Shown here: positions 12,044 to 22,973 of the stretch, piece by piece | How the letters are laid out: the number at the start of each line of letters is the position of its first letter | Position numbering within the stretch: position 1 is the first letter of the stretch | NCBI RefSeq assembly: GCF_023078275.1 | Contig: NC_062975.1 | Location: 13,987,141 to 14,051,140 of the forward strand | From: Leguminivora glycinivorella | Taxonomy: Eukaryota > Arthropoda > Insecta > Lepidoptera > Tortricidae | DNA length: 64,000 nt | Reading direction: 5' to 3' | Translations under genes and position numbers: made by a program | Notes under the pieces: generated by a model | The model's database searches: none | Told to the model about the DNA's origin: nothing | Seen by the model: only the letters and a program-made list of their open reading frames with translations

Positions 12044-12966
12044 AAATACTACTCGTGGTTTACGGGTCGCAAATACGATGTTTGAATAGAATAGAATAAA
12101 CATTTATTCGTGAACACAGGCAAGACAAAATACACATAATAACAACAAGACAGAAAGGAATGAAGTGCCACGAAATGGCCACCTCACCGTGATCCTCACC
12201 TCACAATGATCACCTCAGCGTGTTGCTGGTGACTTCCAGCGCTGATCCTCCGATGAGACCATCGGTACGTAGCAACCTTCAACTCATTTTCATAAAGAAA
12301 CGATTTTATATGTGTTTTAAAAAAACATACTTCCCATTAATTTTTTTAGTTGCCTCCACAATTTAAATACTACTTTTTTAAACGATGAGCTAAGTATAAT
12401 TATTTAGGTGCTAACATCTATATGACTACAAATATTAAAAATCTTACGCTTTTCAATACTAGGTGCCAATTATTATTTTAGTCACCAAAGCATTGTTTAA
12501 TCGTTTGAAATTTGCTGCCGTTTTATCAATAATAATGATGCTTAATATTTGAGGCTCATATATTTTTTTTGTCGCCACAATATTAAAACACAGCCAAATT
12601 ATATTATTGTATGCCCGACTTAACTTCCCGTTTAATATTTTAGTTGCCCGGTTAATTATATGCCGCAGTTTTTGAGCTATCCGAGTTTTCGAAAAAATCT
12701 ACCTCTCGGCCTATGAATGCAAATTGTAAAAAGTAAGTGCATGATTGGATGATAATTTTTATTATTATTTTGTAGCCCATGTATGAAGGATTATCTTTAA
12801 CATTAAAATCATGTAAAACAAGTTATGCATGCTTAATAAATAAAAGGTTAAAGTCACAAAATGGAGTATTTTTTAAACATTTCTCTTAAACAAAGGCGAT
12901 TTGCCAAAAAATGGGATACTTCGCGTAAAAATTACAGAAACACATTCTGTAAAAATAGTCACCCTA

Positions 12967-13718
12967 TATGTATGTAATGATTAATATACTTCTTCAAAAA
13001 TAATTAATACACCATGCGATACTTGCATATTGTATTGGATTTTAATAGGTAGGTAGGTATATAAAAGTACCAAACAACAGTTTTCAACTAAGCGTTTGCT
13101 TAAGTCGTAATTTGTTATTAATTAACACGATTAGGACGATGGCCTTGGCTATTCATCGGCCGAAGCAAATCCATTTAAGTCCAAAATGCGCCGAACGCGT
13201 TAATCTTTTTTTATCCGATCTCCATCCCATCACTCAAACAATAGGATAAGTAGTTAATTTATTGAAAAAAGAAGCTAGCTACCGAAACCATAAATCATTA
13301 CTAGTCACTCCATTTATACGAAGCATGGCATAATTTCATTACAAATTTTACACCCCAGGGTGGTCACTCGCTTTCTTTTTAAATCAGGACAAAGTATGAT
13401 AATAGGGCTACCCCTTTCTTTTATAGTCCGGCTACTGCACAATAAAACTCTTTCTGAAGGTTGTAAATGGTCTTTGACTGTTTAATTCATGCGGGATGCA
13501 TAAAAATGCGGGCACTTGTACCTTGACAATCGTCAAAATTTAAAAGAAATTGGGTGGTTTATGATTTTGAATTCTTGATATCATTTACCCGTAGAAAGTA
13601 ATATTTGAAGACATATCTCACACTGTATATAAAAATGTGACTTGTTTAGCTACATTTCCTAAATTCGAATTAGGTATTGATAACATTTATGAAAAATTTA
13701 AGTTAAGTAATTGAATTT
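12967..13718. other. Intergenic, nothing recognised
   Basis: AT-rich sequence without a supported feature. Confidence 0.5.
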
Positions 13719-13726
13719 GTAATCAG

Positions 13727-14514
13727 TAAAGATCGTTATCAGCGTACTGTATTGGTGGCAAAGTATGGTTGGCAAAAAAACAAATACACAAGTATTTAAA
13801 ACATTATATACTTAACCAATTAAGAAATATATACATATTTATAATTACTTATCCAAATTACATTGAATAAATAACTAAAATTTGTTCAACACATTTGGCT
13901 GTCAGTCGTTCACGTCGATTAGAAAAAAAACACTTTTAAATAACTAAATTACCTGGGTGCGTAGCCGAATGGCACAAACGCTCACGAAACGAAACGCTAG
14001 TAGATATCTATCCCTATCGCTCTTGCGTATTGGCGCGACAGAGCCGGACTACGTTTCGTTTTCGTTTGGCGTCGGAGAAATGCCATTCGGCTACGGGGCC
14101 AGGAAGGTTGTTATAAAATCTGGGTATTGTGTCAAATCCATACTGTGAATGAAGATACTAGGATTATTCGTGCACTTTATTACACTCCCCCGTGCTCGTC
14201 GTCGTGCATTACTTTGGACTCTAACTAGGTACTTGAATAACAATTCTAGATAGTCGTATCTAGAGTGCATTTGATTATTTGGATTAAAATCGCGTAATGT
14301 ATTTTTATGACATAATTAATGTCATTTGACGTATATTGTTTTAAAAATATATAGTTGGTTGGAAAAGGCTTTGTACCATAGAGGTGTAATCCTAAGAAGG
14401 TAAGTATTTATTTTGTAGTTAAGAACAAAATGAATATTTTAATGTGAGTATTTGTTTTTTTTTTTGCCAACCGTACCATTTGCCACGAAAAGTGCACCTT
14501 GATAACGATCTCTA
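13727..14514. mobile_element. hAT-like non-autonomous element with 8-bp TSD
   Basis: The ends are TAAAGATCGTTATCA and its inverted counterpart TGATAACGATCTCTA. The arms stay related for about 65 bases and share GGTTGGCAAAAAAAC. Both flanks carry GTAATCAG (13719-13726 and 14515-14522), an 8-bp target-site duplication as made by hAT transposases. The interior has no transposase and hosts a second hairpin element at 13952-14103. Confidence 0.75.
13952..14103. mobile_element. Nested hairpin MITE with GTAGCCGAATGGCA ends
   Basis: The inverted termini of about 23 bases, CCTGG-N4-GTAGCCGAATGGCA, are related at both ends. The element sits inside the hAT-like element and is therefore younger. It is a common lepidopteran repeat type with no coding capacity. 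Confidence 0.7.
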
Positions 14515-14522
14515 GTAATCAG

Positions 14523-15295
14523 ATATAACAAAAAAGACCGAACAGAGAAATATTTGATATTTTTTGGGTCTTATCTTTTATAATCTTAACCTATGATAAT
14601 GTCAATTTGCCCAAGTTAATTTCAGCCTTTAGTAGTACACCAAACGCCCTTTGGTTTTCGCATTTGTCTCCAACAGTAATGTAACTGTTCCCTTTGAGTT
14701 TCTGAACAATCGCACATACTTTTGTCACAGGAAACGTAATAGTTTCTGTCTTTGTGTTTTTTTATGCTGCAATGTGTGTTTGGGTGGATGGAGGACCGTT
14801 AGATTTTTTACTTATGGCTATTATAATGGGCACCCTTTGAAAAAATAAGGCTCAGCAGGTAGAGCAAATCTCCCGATCAAGGACTACGATTATGGTCGCG
14901 ATTGATCATGGTATAATATTTTGTGTTTTTTGTCCCGTCCCACATTTCTGCTTTTATGCAAGCGTAACATAACTGTAAAGGGCTTTTGAAGGGCTCAAGG
15001 AGGACGATTTGTAGCAAATGCCAGATATTACCGAACCTCCGTTTTAATCGCTTTCTTACTTCAGCAACATTCGCTGTTCTCGTAGATGTTATTTAATTAT
15101 TTTATGTTTATTACACAAATGAAAAAAATCTTAAGGCACAAAAAGGACTTAATGTTTGGCATTATCTACCAGTCAACCTCGACACATAGGTTAGGAAATT
15201 TATATATAAAAATAAATATTGCTAGGAGACCTTACACTTACACAGATCAACCTAGACGTGCTAGGCGGCGATATACAATTATACATGCGTATATT
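14523..15295. other. Intergenic, nothing recognised
   Basis: Short frames at 14651 and 15086 show no motif or splice support. Confidence 0.5.
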
Positions 15296-16055
15296 AGGGT
15301 GGAGCGAAAAAACACTTTTCTGGAATTAGCAAACCTAATAGTTATCAATCAATGCCCCTTAGGCCTGATTTAGACGGCGTGCGAACTCGCATGCGATTTT
15401 GGTTACATTGCGGGATTTTGAGGTTACAAACAATTTTGCACAGCCATCAAATACCGCAATGTAATAAAACTCGTATGCGAGTTCTCGTTCCATCTAAATG
15501 GGCCCTTAGTCTATGAAGCCTTTGTGCAAATTTTCAGCTTTTTAAATCAACATCTTCTGCCTCCGCATTAGGTTTGAAATTTTGAAAATCTCATACAAAC
15601 CTGAAAATTCAACTTTTAGATAAAAAATGTTTTTCGGCAGTATTATGTTCAGTATACATTATTGATACATATTATTACAAGAAACTACCAAAAATTGCGA
15701 AAATAGCGTTAAAAATCGCCAATTTTCAGTATTTTAGCGGCTATTTTGGCGAATGTACTGAAACTAAACAAACTTTGGCGATTCTTGACGCTATTTTCGC
15801 AACTTTTTGTAGTTTCTCATAATGATATGTATCAATAACATATACTAAACATAATACTGCTGATTTTTTTTTTAATATGAAAGTTGAATTTTTAGGTTTG
15901 TATGAGATTTTCAAAATTTCAACCCTAATGCGGAGGCAGAAGATGTTGATTTAAAAAGCTGAAATTTTGCACAAAGGCTTCATAGACTAAGGGGCATTGA
16001 TTGATAACTATTAGGTTTGCTAATTCCAGAAAAGTGTTTTTTCGCTCCACCCTAA
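15296..16055. mobile_element. Foldback element, 0.3-kb arms
   Basis: The arms 15296-15361 plus 15509-15720 are inverted relative to about 15740-16055, starting AGGGTGGAGCGAAAAAACAC and ending in its complement. The centre has GCGAAAATAGCG-like palindromic sequence. The left arm is interrupted by a younger MITE. No coding sequence is visible. Confidence 0.8.
15362..15505. mobile_element. MITE inserted in foldback arm, TTA TSD
   Basis: The imperfect inverted ends are GGCCTGATTTAGACGG and CCATCTAAATGGGCCC, flanked by TTA on both sides (15359-15361, 15506-15508). A 3-bp TWA duplication suggests the PIF/Harbinger group. The right arm of the host foldback lacks it, which proves insertion. Confidence 0.75.
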
Positions 16056-17027
16056 CGTATATACATAGATAAATATAAATACATATGATATATGTATACA
16101 CGGTGTCACATGAGGAAACCGAATATTTTTAACAGCGTATTCCTCATCATATTAGAAGAGTAAAATGTCATATAAACATTTCTGAATTTCGCCTACTTTC
16201 AGAGCATTTAAAAAATAACAATAACTTATTATTTGTCAGAACTAAACGCTATTTTGCCAAAATATAGCGTTCATCCAAAAACAGAACAGAATTACGAAGC
16301 AGTAATTACGTGCGCCCGATCAGGAAAATAATCCTGCATCCTGGGAAAAGAGAACTTTGGTAACATGAAAATTGTACGAATGCACCCCCCACGCATGTGG
16401 TAGCCTCCTAACTCGTAAACAATTATTTTCTTCGAGAGATTCATTTTTTTCTCAGTCACCTTTTCCAGTTTTACTTTTTAGGCTTATCTGTTTTGGAGTC
16501 ATGACCACCTTCCCCACACCATTCAATTTTTTTTGTTTTTATTATGGCGAATAAAGTCGTAGAAGTATACTTGTAAATGGTTCCGTGCTGCTTCAGCTTT
16601 TTGCATATTGTAGGTAGGCAAGAACTTGGTTGTAAGGCTCTGAAAATCTAGGACTCGTTCAGTCTAGAGCATATTTAATCGATGACATAGGTAAATAATA
16701 GTCTATGTTGTACGGAACAAGGCAAAACTTTAAATGACAGCTGTTCATCAGAGCCTTGAAAAATGCATCGGGGCTGATATGTATTAGAGTACATATATAT
16801 AGCGCAGCAGCTTTGTTATCGTGTAATTTACACGGGCTATGAAACTCGAAGTACCTATTAATTAAACTTACTCGTTTTGATAAGATACTTAAGTAGTTTC
16901 TAATTAGTTAACATTTGATAATCAACGTGATAAATTGATAATAATGAATTTAAACCTATTTTTCGTAAGTTTTATAAATGTTGTTACATAGGTGTTTTAG
17001 TGTTCTATTCAAATTGCATGTGACATT
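16056..17027. other. Intergenic, nothing recognised
   Basis: The frame at 16372 is short and featureless. No supported feature was seen. Confidence 0.5.
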
Positions 17028-17400
17028 TTGACATAGTCGGTGGTTGTGATATATCGAACACTATAATTGCACGATTTGATATAGTAAATGTTCTGACACA
17101 GTAGACGTTCTGAATTGTTGGAAGTTCTGACAGAGTGGATGTTCAGATACCTACTATGTTCTAACGCAATAGACGGCTTGACATAGTGGACGTTCTAACA
17201 CAGTGGACATTTAAATAGGTACAATGAATGTTCTAACGCAGTAAACGACTGACATAGTGGAGGTTCTGACAGAGTGGACGTTCAGATACAATTATTACAA
17301 GTTAGGTTCTAACGTAGTTCACGGTTTGAAATAGTGGAAATTCTGATACAGTAGATGTTCTGATATAGAGAATTTTCTCACACAGTAAAGGTTTGACACG
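17028..17400 (+). repeat. Degenerate tandem array of GTTCTGACACAGTGGAC
   Basis: About 15 diverged copies of an 18- to 19-base phrase run through the block, for example at 17087, 17126, 17190 and 17263. Variants include GTTCTAACGCAGTAAAC and TTGACATAGTGGA. The copies are too diverged for a young satellite but clearly periodic. No coding frame spans it. Confidence 0.75.
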
Positions 17401-17650
17401 TGAACGATGCAACGACACTGTTGTTCTTTTATTCTATTAGAAATATCTAGATTTGTAAAAAATGCTATACTTATTGTTCATAGACAGATTTTACACTGTG
17501 ATGTATGTATGCTCCATTTAAAAGTAGAAATAAGGGATTATTTTACTACTTATCTGCGTACATATGTATATGTACATATGTACGTACTTATTAAAAGACA
17601 GGCTAACTTAGCGTTGTTATAACCTAACCACAAAATTAAAATTTTGAAAA

Positions 17651-17817
17651 AACCCCCGACCGCGACATAGTAGACCGATTTTCATGAAACATGGCTAAGA
17701 ACACTCCCGACTTACTCAGCTTTCAGACAAAAAAAACGAAATCCAAATTGGTTCATCCGTTCGGGAGCTACGATGCCACAGACAGACACACACACAGACA
17801 AACAGACAGACAGACAG

Positions 17818-17863
<46 letters not shown>

Positions 17864-17925
17864 GGACAGACAGACAGACAGACACGTCAAACTTATAACA
17901 CCCCTTCGTTTTTGCGTCGGGGGTT
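17651..17925. mobile_element. Dispersed element with AACCCCCGAC ends and CAGA microsatellite
   Basis: Inverted AACCCCCGAC / GTCGGGGGTT ends enclose sequence with a CAGA tetranucleotide tract at about 17777-17883. The tract accounts for the Thr/Asp/Arg-rich reading frame and its Cys/Ser/Val-rich complement. It is a recurrent lepidopteran repeat. Confidence 0.65.
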
Positions 17926-18036
17926 AAAAAACTGACACAAACAAGAGGAGTTCGCAAATATTTAAGGCAGTCTAATCCATTTGTGGACTGCGAGACCCCA
18001 AAAAAATTCAGACTCTAATTTTTTTGTTTGTTCCAG

Positions 18037-18153
18037 GTCTCGTCTAGGCAATTCCTAGCAACCACCATGGTTGTGGTGTCAGAGCGAGACGGAGCACGGG
18101 GCGTCCCTGTCTCGCGTTCATTCACCCGATCGCGGAAGAGCCGCAGGCCGCAG
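18037..18153 (+). other. Candidate coding exon, possibly an alternative 5' exon
   Basis: A strong pyrimidine tract and CAG acceptor (18015-18036) precede a 117-base open segment that ends CCGCAG before GTACGG. It has an ATG in good context at 18067 (ACCACCATGG). From that ATG, 29 codons reach the donor in phase 0, the phase needed to join the Blimp-1 exon at 39809. The peptide (MVVVSERDGARGVPVSRSFT...) has no known domain. The 21-kb distance and lack of similarity make this only a suggestion. Confidence 0.25.
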
Positions 18154-19227
18154 GTACGGCGCGCGCGCCGCACATGGCCGCTGCTCAGTCGCAGGAAGCC
18201 TCCGACCATGAACGCGATGTTTTATCAGTATCCCGGCACTCTCGGCCCGTCACGCCGCGCCGGCGACATGGACTAACACACCACACTAGACTGCTAGCAA
18301 CATAGATCTCAAGAAAAGACTTATATTTTTTAATTGTAATTTTAAGTGACGTTCTTGTGAGGTGGATATTTTTAAGTGATATTATTTGTGAAAAGCCGGG
18401 ATTTTTCCAATTTGGATTTTTCGGCGTAGCTGCTTTTGGATTTTTGGCGCACATGGTTAGTACACAAATACACATTTAATTTACGCATGTGCGAAAGACG
18501 CGCGTGATTGTCTTAGACAGTTAAAAGACATCAACGCGCATCTTACCCGCAGGGTCCAGGCTCTGGATGTTTGTAATTAACTTTGTTTACCTGTACCAAA
18601 TTTCAATACCGACATCTTAATTGTGCAATAACAACCATCTAAGGCTGGTCCAAAAGTTTACAAAAACCTTATCAATTAATTTATGTTTGCCAATTGTTAT
18701 ATTTTATCGGTTTTTGTAAATTTTACGAGTCTCATCTCTACTACAATACTACTGAGAATTGTAAATACGCCAGAGGTAAGAAAACGAAGCAGAATACTGA
18801 ACTCATTTACATCAATTTCCCCATGGCGCTAACTGGGTAAGTATATCATGTCAATGCTGATGAAAATTTAGATCATTGTCAATAGATTTTGATGTTTTTC
18901 AGCAAGGTACTCTACTTATGAATCCTAGGTTCATCGGGTTTTTAGGGGTGGGAATAATTTTCACTATCCAAAAATGTCGGAAAACTGCATATATTTCTTG
19001 GGAGCTTACTACCTAATTATTTCTAATTCATAGTTTTATACATATTTACGTCACGATAAACAAGGTTATAAATAGATGAAATTATTAGATACCCAAAACC
19101 TTGATGTACAAATTGTACACTTATGAATAGTAGATAGTTACTATTGTTCAAGTAGAATTTGCCGGTAACTTAATATCCTCTGGGTATGTTCAAAAATAGA
19201 CATCCTAAATTACCATAAAATCTAGCA

Positions 19228-19231
<4 letters not shown>
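18154..19231. other. Intergenic or intronic, nothing recognised
   Basis: No supported feature. A GC-richer patch continues to about 18280. Confidence 0.45.

Positions 19232-19291
<60 letters not shown>
19232..19291. repeat. (CA)n microsatellite
   Basis: Sixty bases of uninterrupted AC dinucleotide. Confidence 0.98.
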
Positions 19292-19293
<2 letters not shown>

Positions 19294-19579
19294 TTGTTAT
19301 TTGGGCCGTCGCTATGTGCAAAAACAGAGCCTTGAACCTGTGGCCGCGCTCAAGGTGAGCGCTCGAAGCTTACGCAACGCGGTGTCGTCGAAATAAGGTA
19401 TTATGTAAAAAGCTCCATGCAATCAAAGGACGAGTCCACATGGAATGATTCGCGCCATGTTTTTTACTGTAACTTGATTGCACGTGATTATCAATGTCTC
19501 TGGTCAATTACGACGGCTCAATAGCATAATATGTCACACAATATACTATATTGAATTGAAATTATGTCCATTTATATTT

Positions 19580-19809
19580 CATCATCATCCTCCTTGCGTT
19601 ATCCCGGCATTTGCCACGGCTCATTGGAGCCTGGGGTCCGCTTTTGACAACTAATCCCAAGATTTGGCGTAGGCACTAGTTTTTACGAAAGCGACTGCCA
19701 TCTGACCTTCCAACCCGAAGGGTAACTAGGCCTTATTGGGATTAGTCCGGTTTCCTCACGATGTTTTCCTTTACCGAAAAGTGACTGGCAAATATCAAAT
19801 GACAATCGA
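19580..19809 (-). mobile_element. LINE 3' fragment with 16-bp TSD
   Basis: ATGTCCATTTATATTT occurs on both sides (19564-19579 and 19810-19825), a target-site duplication typical of target-primed retrotransposition. On the minus strand the insert ends in a GATGATGATG tail. It is a widespread lepidopteran LINE 3'-end sequence (GGAAAACATCGTGAGGAAAC). No coding sequence remains. Confidence 0.8.
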
Positions 19810-19825
19810 ATGTCCATTTATATTT

Positions 19826-20285
19826 ATATATATATATTATGACAAAATTTGGACATGCCTAGCTGCAAACTTGCTTCGATATTTATACATACCTATGCTT
19901 GATAGAGCATATTTCTTAAGAGCAATGTTATCTATGGTATCGTCAAAGTTATCTACGTTGGTTGGTAGTTTTGGCGCGAAATTAGTTGTCAATTGGCATG
20001 TTCTTATAATCACTTAAGAGTAATTAATGGCACTCTAAGATACATAGGTAATTGTAGGGTCTCCATAAATACATTGTCTACCCCTAATTCATCACCATTT
20101 TCTGACAATCAAAGTCATACTTAAATAATAACTTTAATGACTCATGTAAATAAATCAGGCTCTACATCCAATCCAAACCATTTTCTGAAAAAACCTGCTG
20201 CTGAATATTAATGACGGACTTAACCTTACTGTCCACGATGCGCACCTTTAATAGGTGTTGACGTTTAGTAGCATACGTTAAAGAC
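19826..20285. other. Intergenic, nothing recognised
   Basis: No supported feature. Confidence 0.5.
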
Positions 20286-20288
20286 TAA

Positions 20289-20430
20289 CCCCTTAATTCA
20301 TATAAACGTGCTCTAAAGTTACCAAGCCGATAAAGTTCGTTTGTCCCTTTCCGACGTATCGGTGTGATAGAAAAGGACAAACGAACTTTATCGGCGTGAT
20401 AACTTTAGAGTACGTTTATGAATAAGGGGG
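20289..20430. mobile_element. Hairpin MITE with TAA TSD
   Basis: The arms starting CCCCTTAATTCATATAAACG fold back on CGTTTATGAATAAGGGGG over about 65 bases. TAA flanks both ends (20286-20288, 20431-20433), consistent with a Harbinger-type MITE. Confidence 0.75.
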
Positions 20431-20433
20431 TAA

Positions 20434-22916
20434 TTATTTGCACGCAAGATAATTTATCTATCTTTCAAGTAATTTACATATAGAGTAGAGTAGGAATAGT
20501 AACCAGAGTAAATTCCACGCAAAACTGCACGAACTAATTGTATTACAAAATGTTTTCAAATGCAGATTGCCTCAAAATACATATACCTATATTCATAAAT
20601 TACAAATACATACTTAATTGTAAAGATTTCCTAAATTGAAATATAAAACACTAACATGACAGTTGCATAGAATCAAATACATTTTAGTAAAAAACACGAA
20701 TGTTAAAATGTTAATTATCTTAAATCACAATACGAGACGCGCTCCTATTTCCCGGGCCAGCAATCTAGTTTAAACAACGTGCCATAATTAGCGTGTAGCA
20801 TAACAAACACATTAAAATTCACCTCTCGGCTGCACTCAACCTGTTTTATAGCGCCTGAAATAATAAAGTAAAATGTGCGATTACTTTATGTAAGTACTCT
20901 TATTTACTCAAATGCGCGCTACACAAGTACACACAGATAAAGAGAACTTAACCACATAATGTAGCACAACACGCAAACAAAAGTGAGCCCAATGCAAATC
21001 GCAAAAGACGTAAATTAGCACGGCCGCATCCGGCCGCGGTTTCGGCAATGACACTGACAACGACCGATGATATAACCGCGGCCGTCAAACCCGTGAAAAC
21101 TCGGTCATCGACCCCACTGCGCTCGCGCCGCGGCCTGCCACCCGCACCGCTTTCACTTATGCGATTTTCATTCTTACAACACAAGCTACAGAGTCGATTA
21201 TCAAACTTACGACACCCCTTAAATTTTAAACAGTTTACATCTCGGACTTGAAAATTCGTGACGCAAGTACATTAGCAGGCTCTTGAGTCTTTCTTTTGAT
21301 AAAATAATGCAAAACCTAATTGCATACTAAATGAGTTTCTTTGAAAGGCTGTGACAATACGTGCGATGGGTTCGTCAACAACTGCCGGAGCAAGGTGGCT
21401 GAGGTGTTTGACATCAGCAGATACATCCATCAAAATGAGACATGTCAAAGGCCCCATTTGGATTTTTTTTAGCTGATGTCATTTTCTGCGCTGTTTTTGT
21501 AATGTTATTGTTTCGAAGCAGGCCTTAATTCATTTGTCAGTCCGCCTGTCACAATTCTGTCATTTCTACGGCTAGTCATAGGCAGGGATTACAGTTAAGT
21601 GTAGGTTACAGTAATTGATAGCTTTATGGCAAACCAGTAATTGGCTTACAATGGTTGTCTCCGTCATTTTAACGACATAATTATACTGCGACTAAATTGC
21701 TACGTATGACATAAACCACGCTTGATAAGACTATTGACTACATTGTTTACGTGCAAGTGAATATCAAGGTAAAAAAAGTACTTTAATATTTACTGATGAT
21801 ATCTCGGAGCATAAATCCGGAACGCCCTCCCGAAAATGAGGGCACGAAATTAGAACAACATACACTCCTAAGCAAGGTCATGGCTCAAATCAAAGCTTTC
21901 TTCACATGGGAAGGTCCTTGATGGGTAGAAAGTAAATGCTCGGCACGCGTGGGCGCAGGGGGGGTGAGGCGCCCTGCGCGCGGAGGGGGGAACCTGTTCC
22001 CACAACGGTACCGTGGTGTCATGCCTCGAGCGCACGCACCCATTATGTAATAATCTTTTTCTTGCTCGGATTACTTGCCGCGACGTAACCATTCTATTCT
22101 GGGATAAGGATATTGACTCAGGCTTTCGATTCATTAGATCAACAATAAATACGATGTACTTACATATTTTAAATTAAGATTATGTTTTGGGGATAGGGAA
22201 CTGTTGATCATGCGGATTCTGAATTGTACACGATAGGTTTACCACTGGCTACCTCACTAAGAAATATTATTTCATAAAGTAACGATCCCAGCCAAGACCG
22301 TAGCCCTTCGACTACGGGGGAGATATATGTACTGCAACATCTACTCTGTATTGCGTTTCATACGAGCAGTTGAGTCACATACATACATCATTATTTTCTA
22401 CGTGGATTCCAACTAACTTCGAGTCCCAAGCGCCAACGTATAAGTGCCAAATGCAACCAGCATGCCAATGAAAGTAAAGTCACAGGAAGCCTATAGTACA
22501 TATTTAGATGAGTTCGCGAAGTGGGCCGTTCACATACGTATTATTTATAATATTATAGGCAGTAAGTGTGCCGTCAGCCTTCCGGCCACACTGTATACCA
22601 TTAGACCATTACCACGAACGTAAAGCCCCGTTCATTCATTGTTTGTCACCTTGTGATCACATATTTTATTCAAATTGCTGCGGTTTTGTATGAAGCAATC
22701 GTAAACAATAGTAAACGGTCACTATGTAAAATTATTGTAAGTAGAAGTATTATGTGGGTTTATAATACCTACATTGTAGATCAATCTTCTCTTATAAACT
22801 TTAGTAACATACTAATAATAAACCAGAAACCTACTTTATATGTTTTTAATTACCTAGACACTATTTATTATAGACATATTATACGTACCTATAAATACGA
22901 ACGACAAAAACGTACG
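20434..22916. other. Intergenic with one GC-rich patch
   Basis: 20995-21150 is GC- and CpG-rich (CGGCCGCATCCGGCCGCGG) in AT-rich surroundings and could be regulatory. A second GC-rich spot is at 21950-22040. The open frames over these patches show no motif, so I call no gene. Confidence 0.4.
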
Positions 22917-22973
22917 AAAAAATATGTCTATACTAAATATATAGTCTATATATTTAGTATAGACATATTTTTT
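22917..22973. repeat. Perfect 28-bp palindrome with 1-nt spacer
   Basis: 22917-22944 is the exact reverse complement of 22946-22973, with a single T between. It is AT-rich and would form a long hairpin or cruciform. Confidence 0.95.

Larger units (their letters stand above)
10331..12966. mobile_element. Composite TIR element with subterminal phrase repeats
   Basis: The ends ACAGGGTGACT (10331) and AGTCACCCTAT (12956) are inverted. Just inside, 10435-10520 and 12430-12670 carry the same motif family in opposite orientation, variants of TTTGGCGACTAAAAT and AACCGGGCAACTAAA. The interior holds a 0.58-kb tandem duplication and unrelated insertions. No transposase is visible. The boundaries rest on short ends, so the element may be several nested pieces. 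Confidence 0.45.

Noticed and set aside
17691..17957. Thr/Asp-rich and Cys/Val/Ser-rich frames
   Set aside because: Created by the CAGA microsatellite inside a dispersed element.
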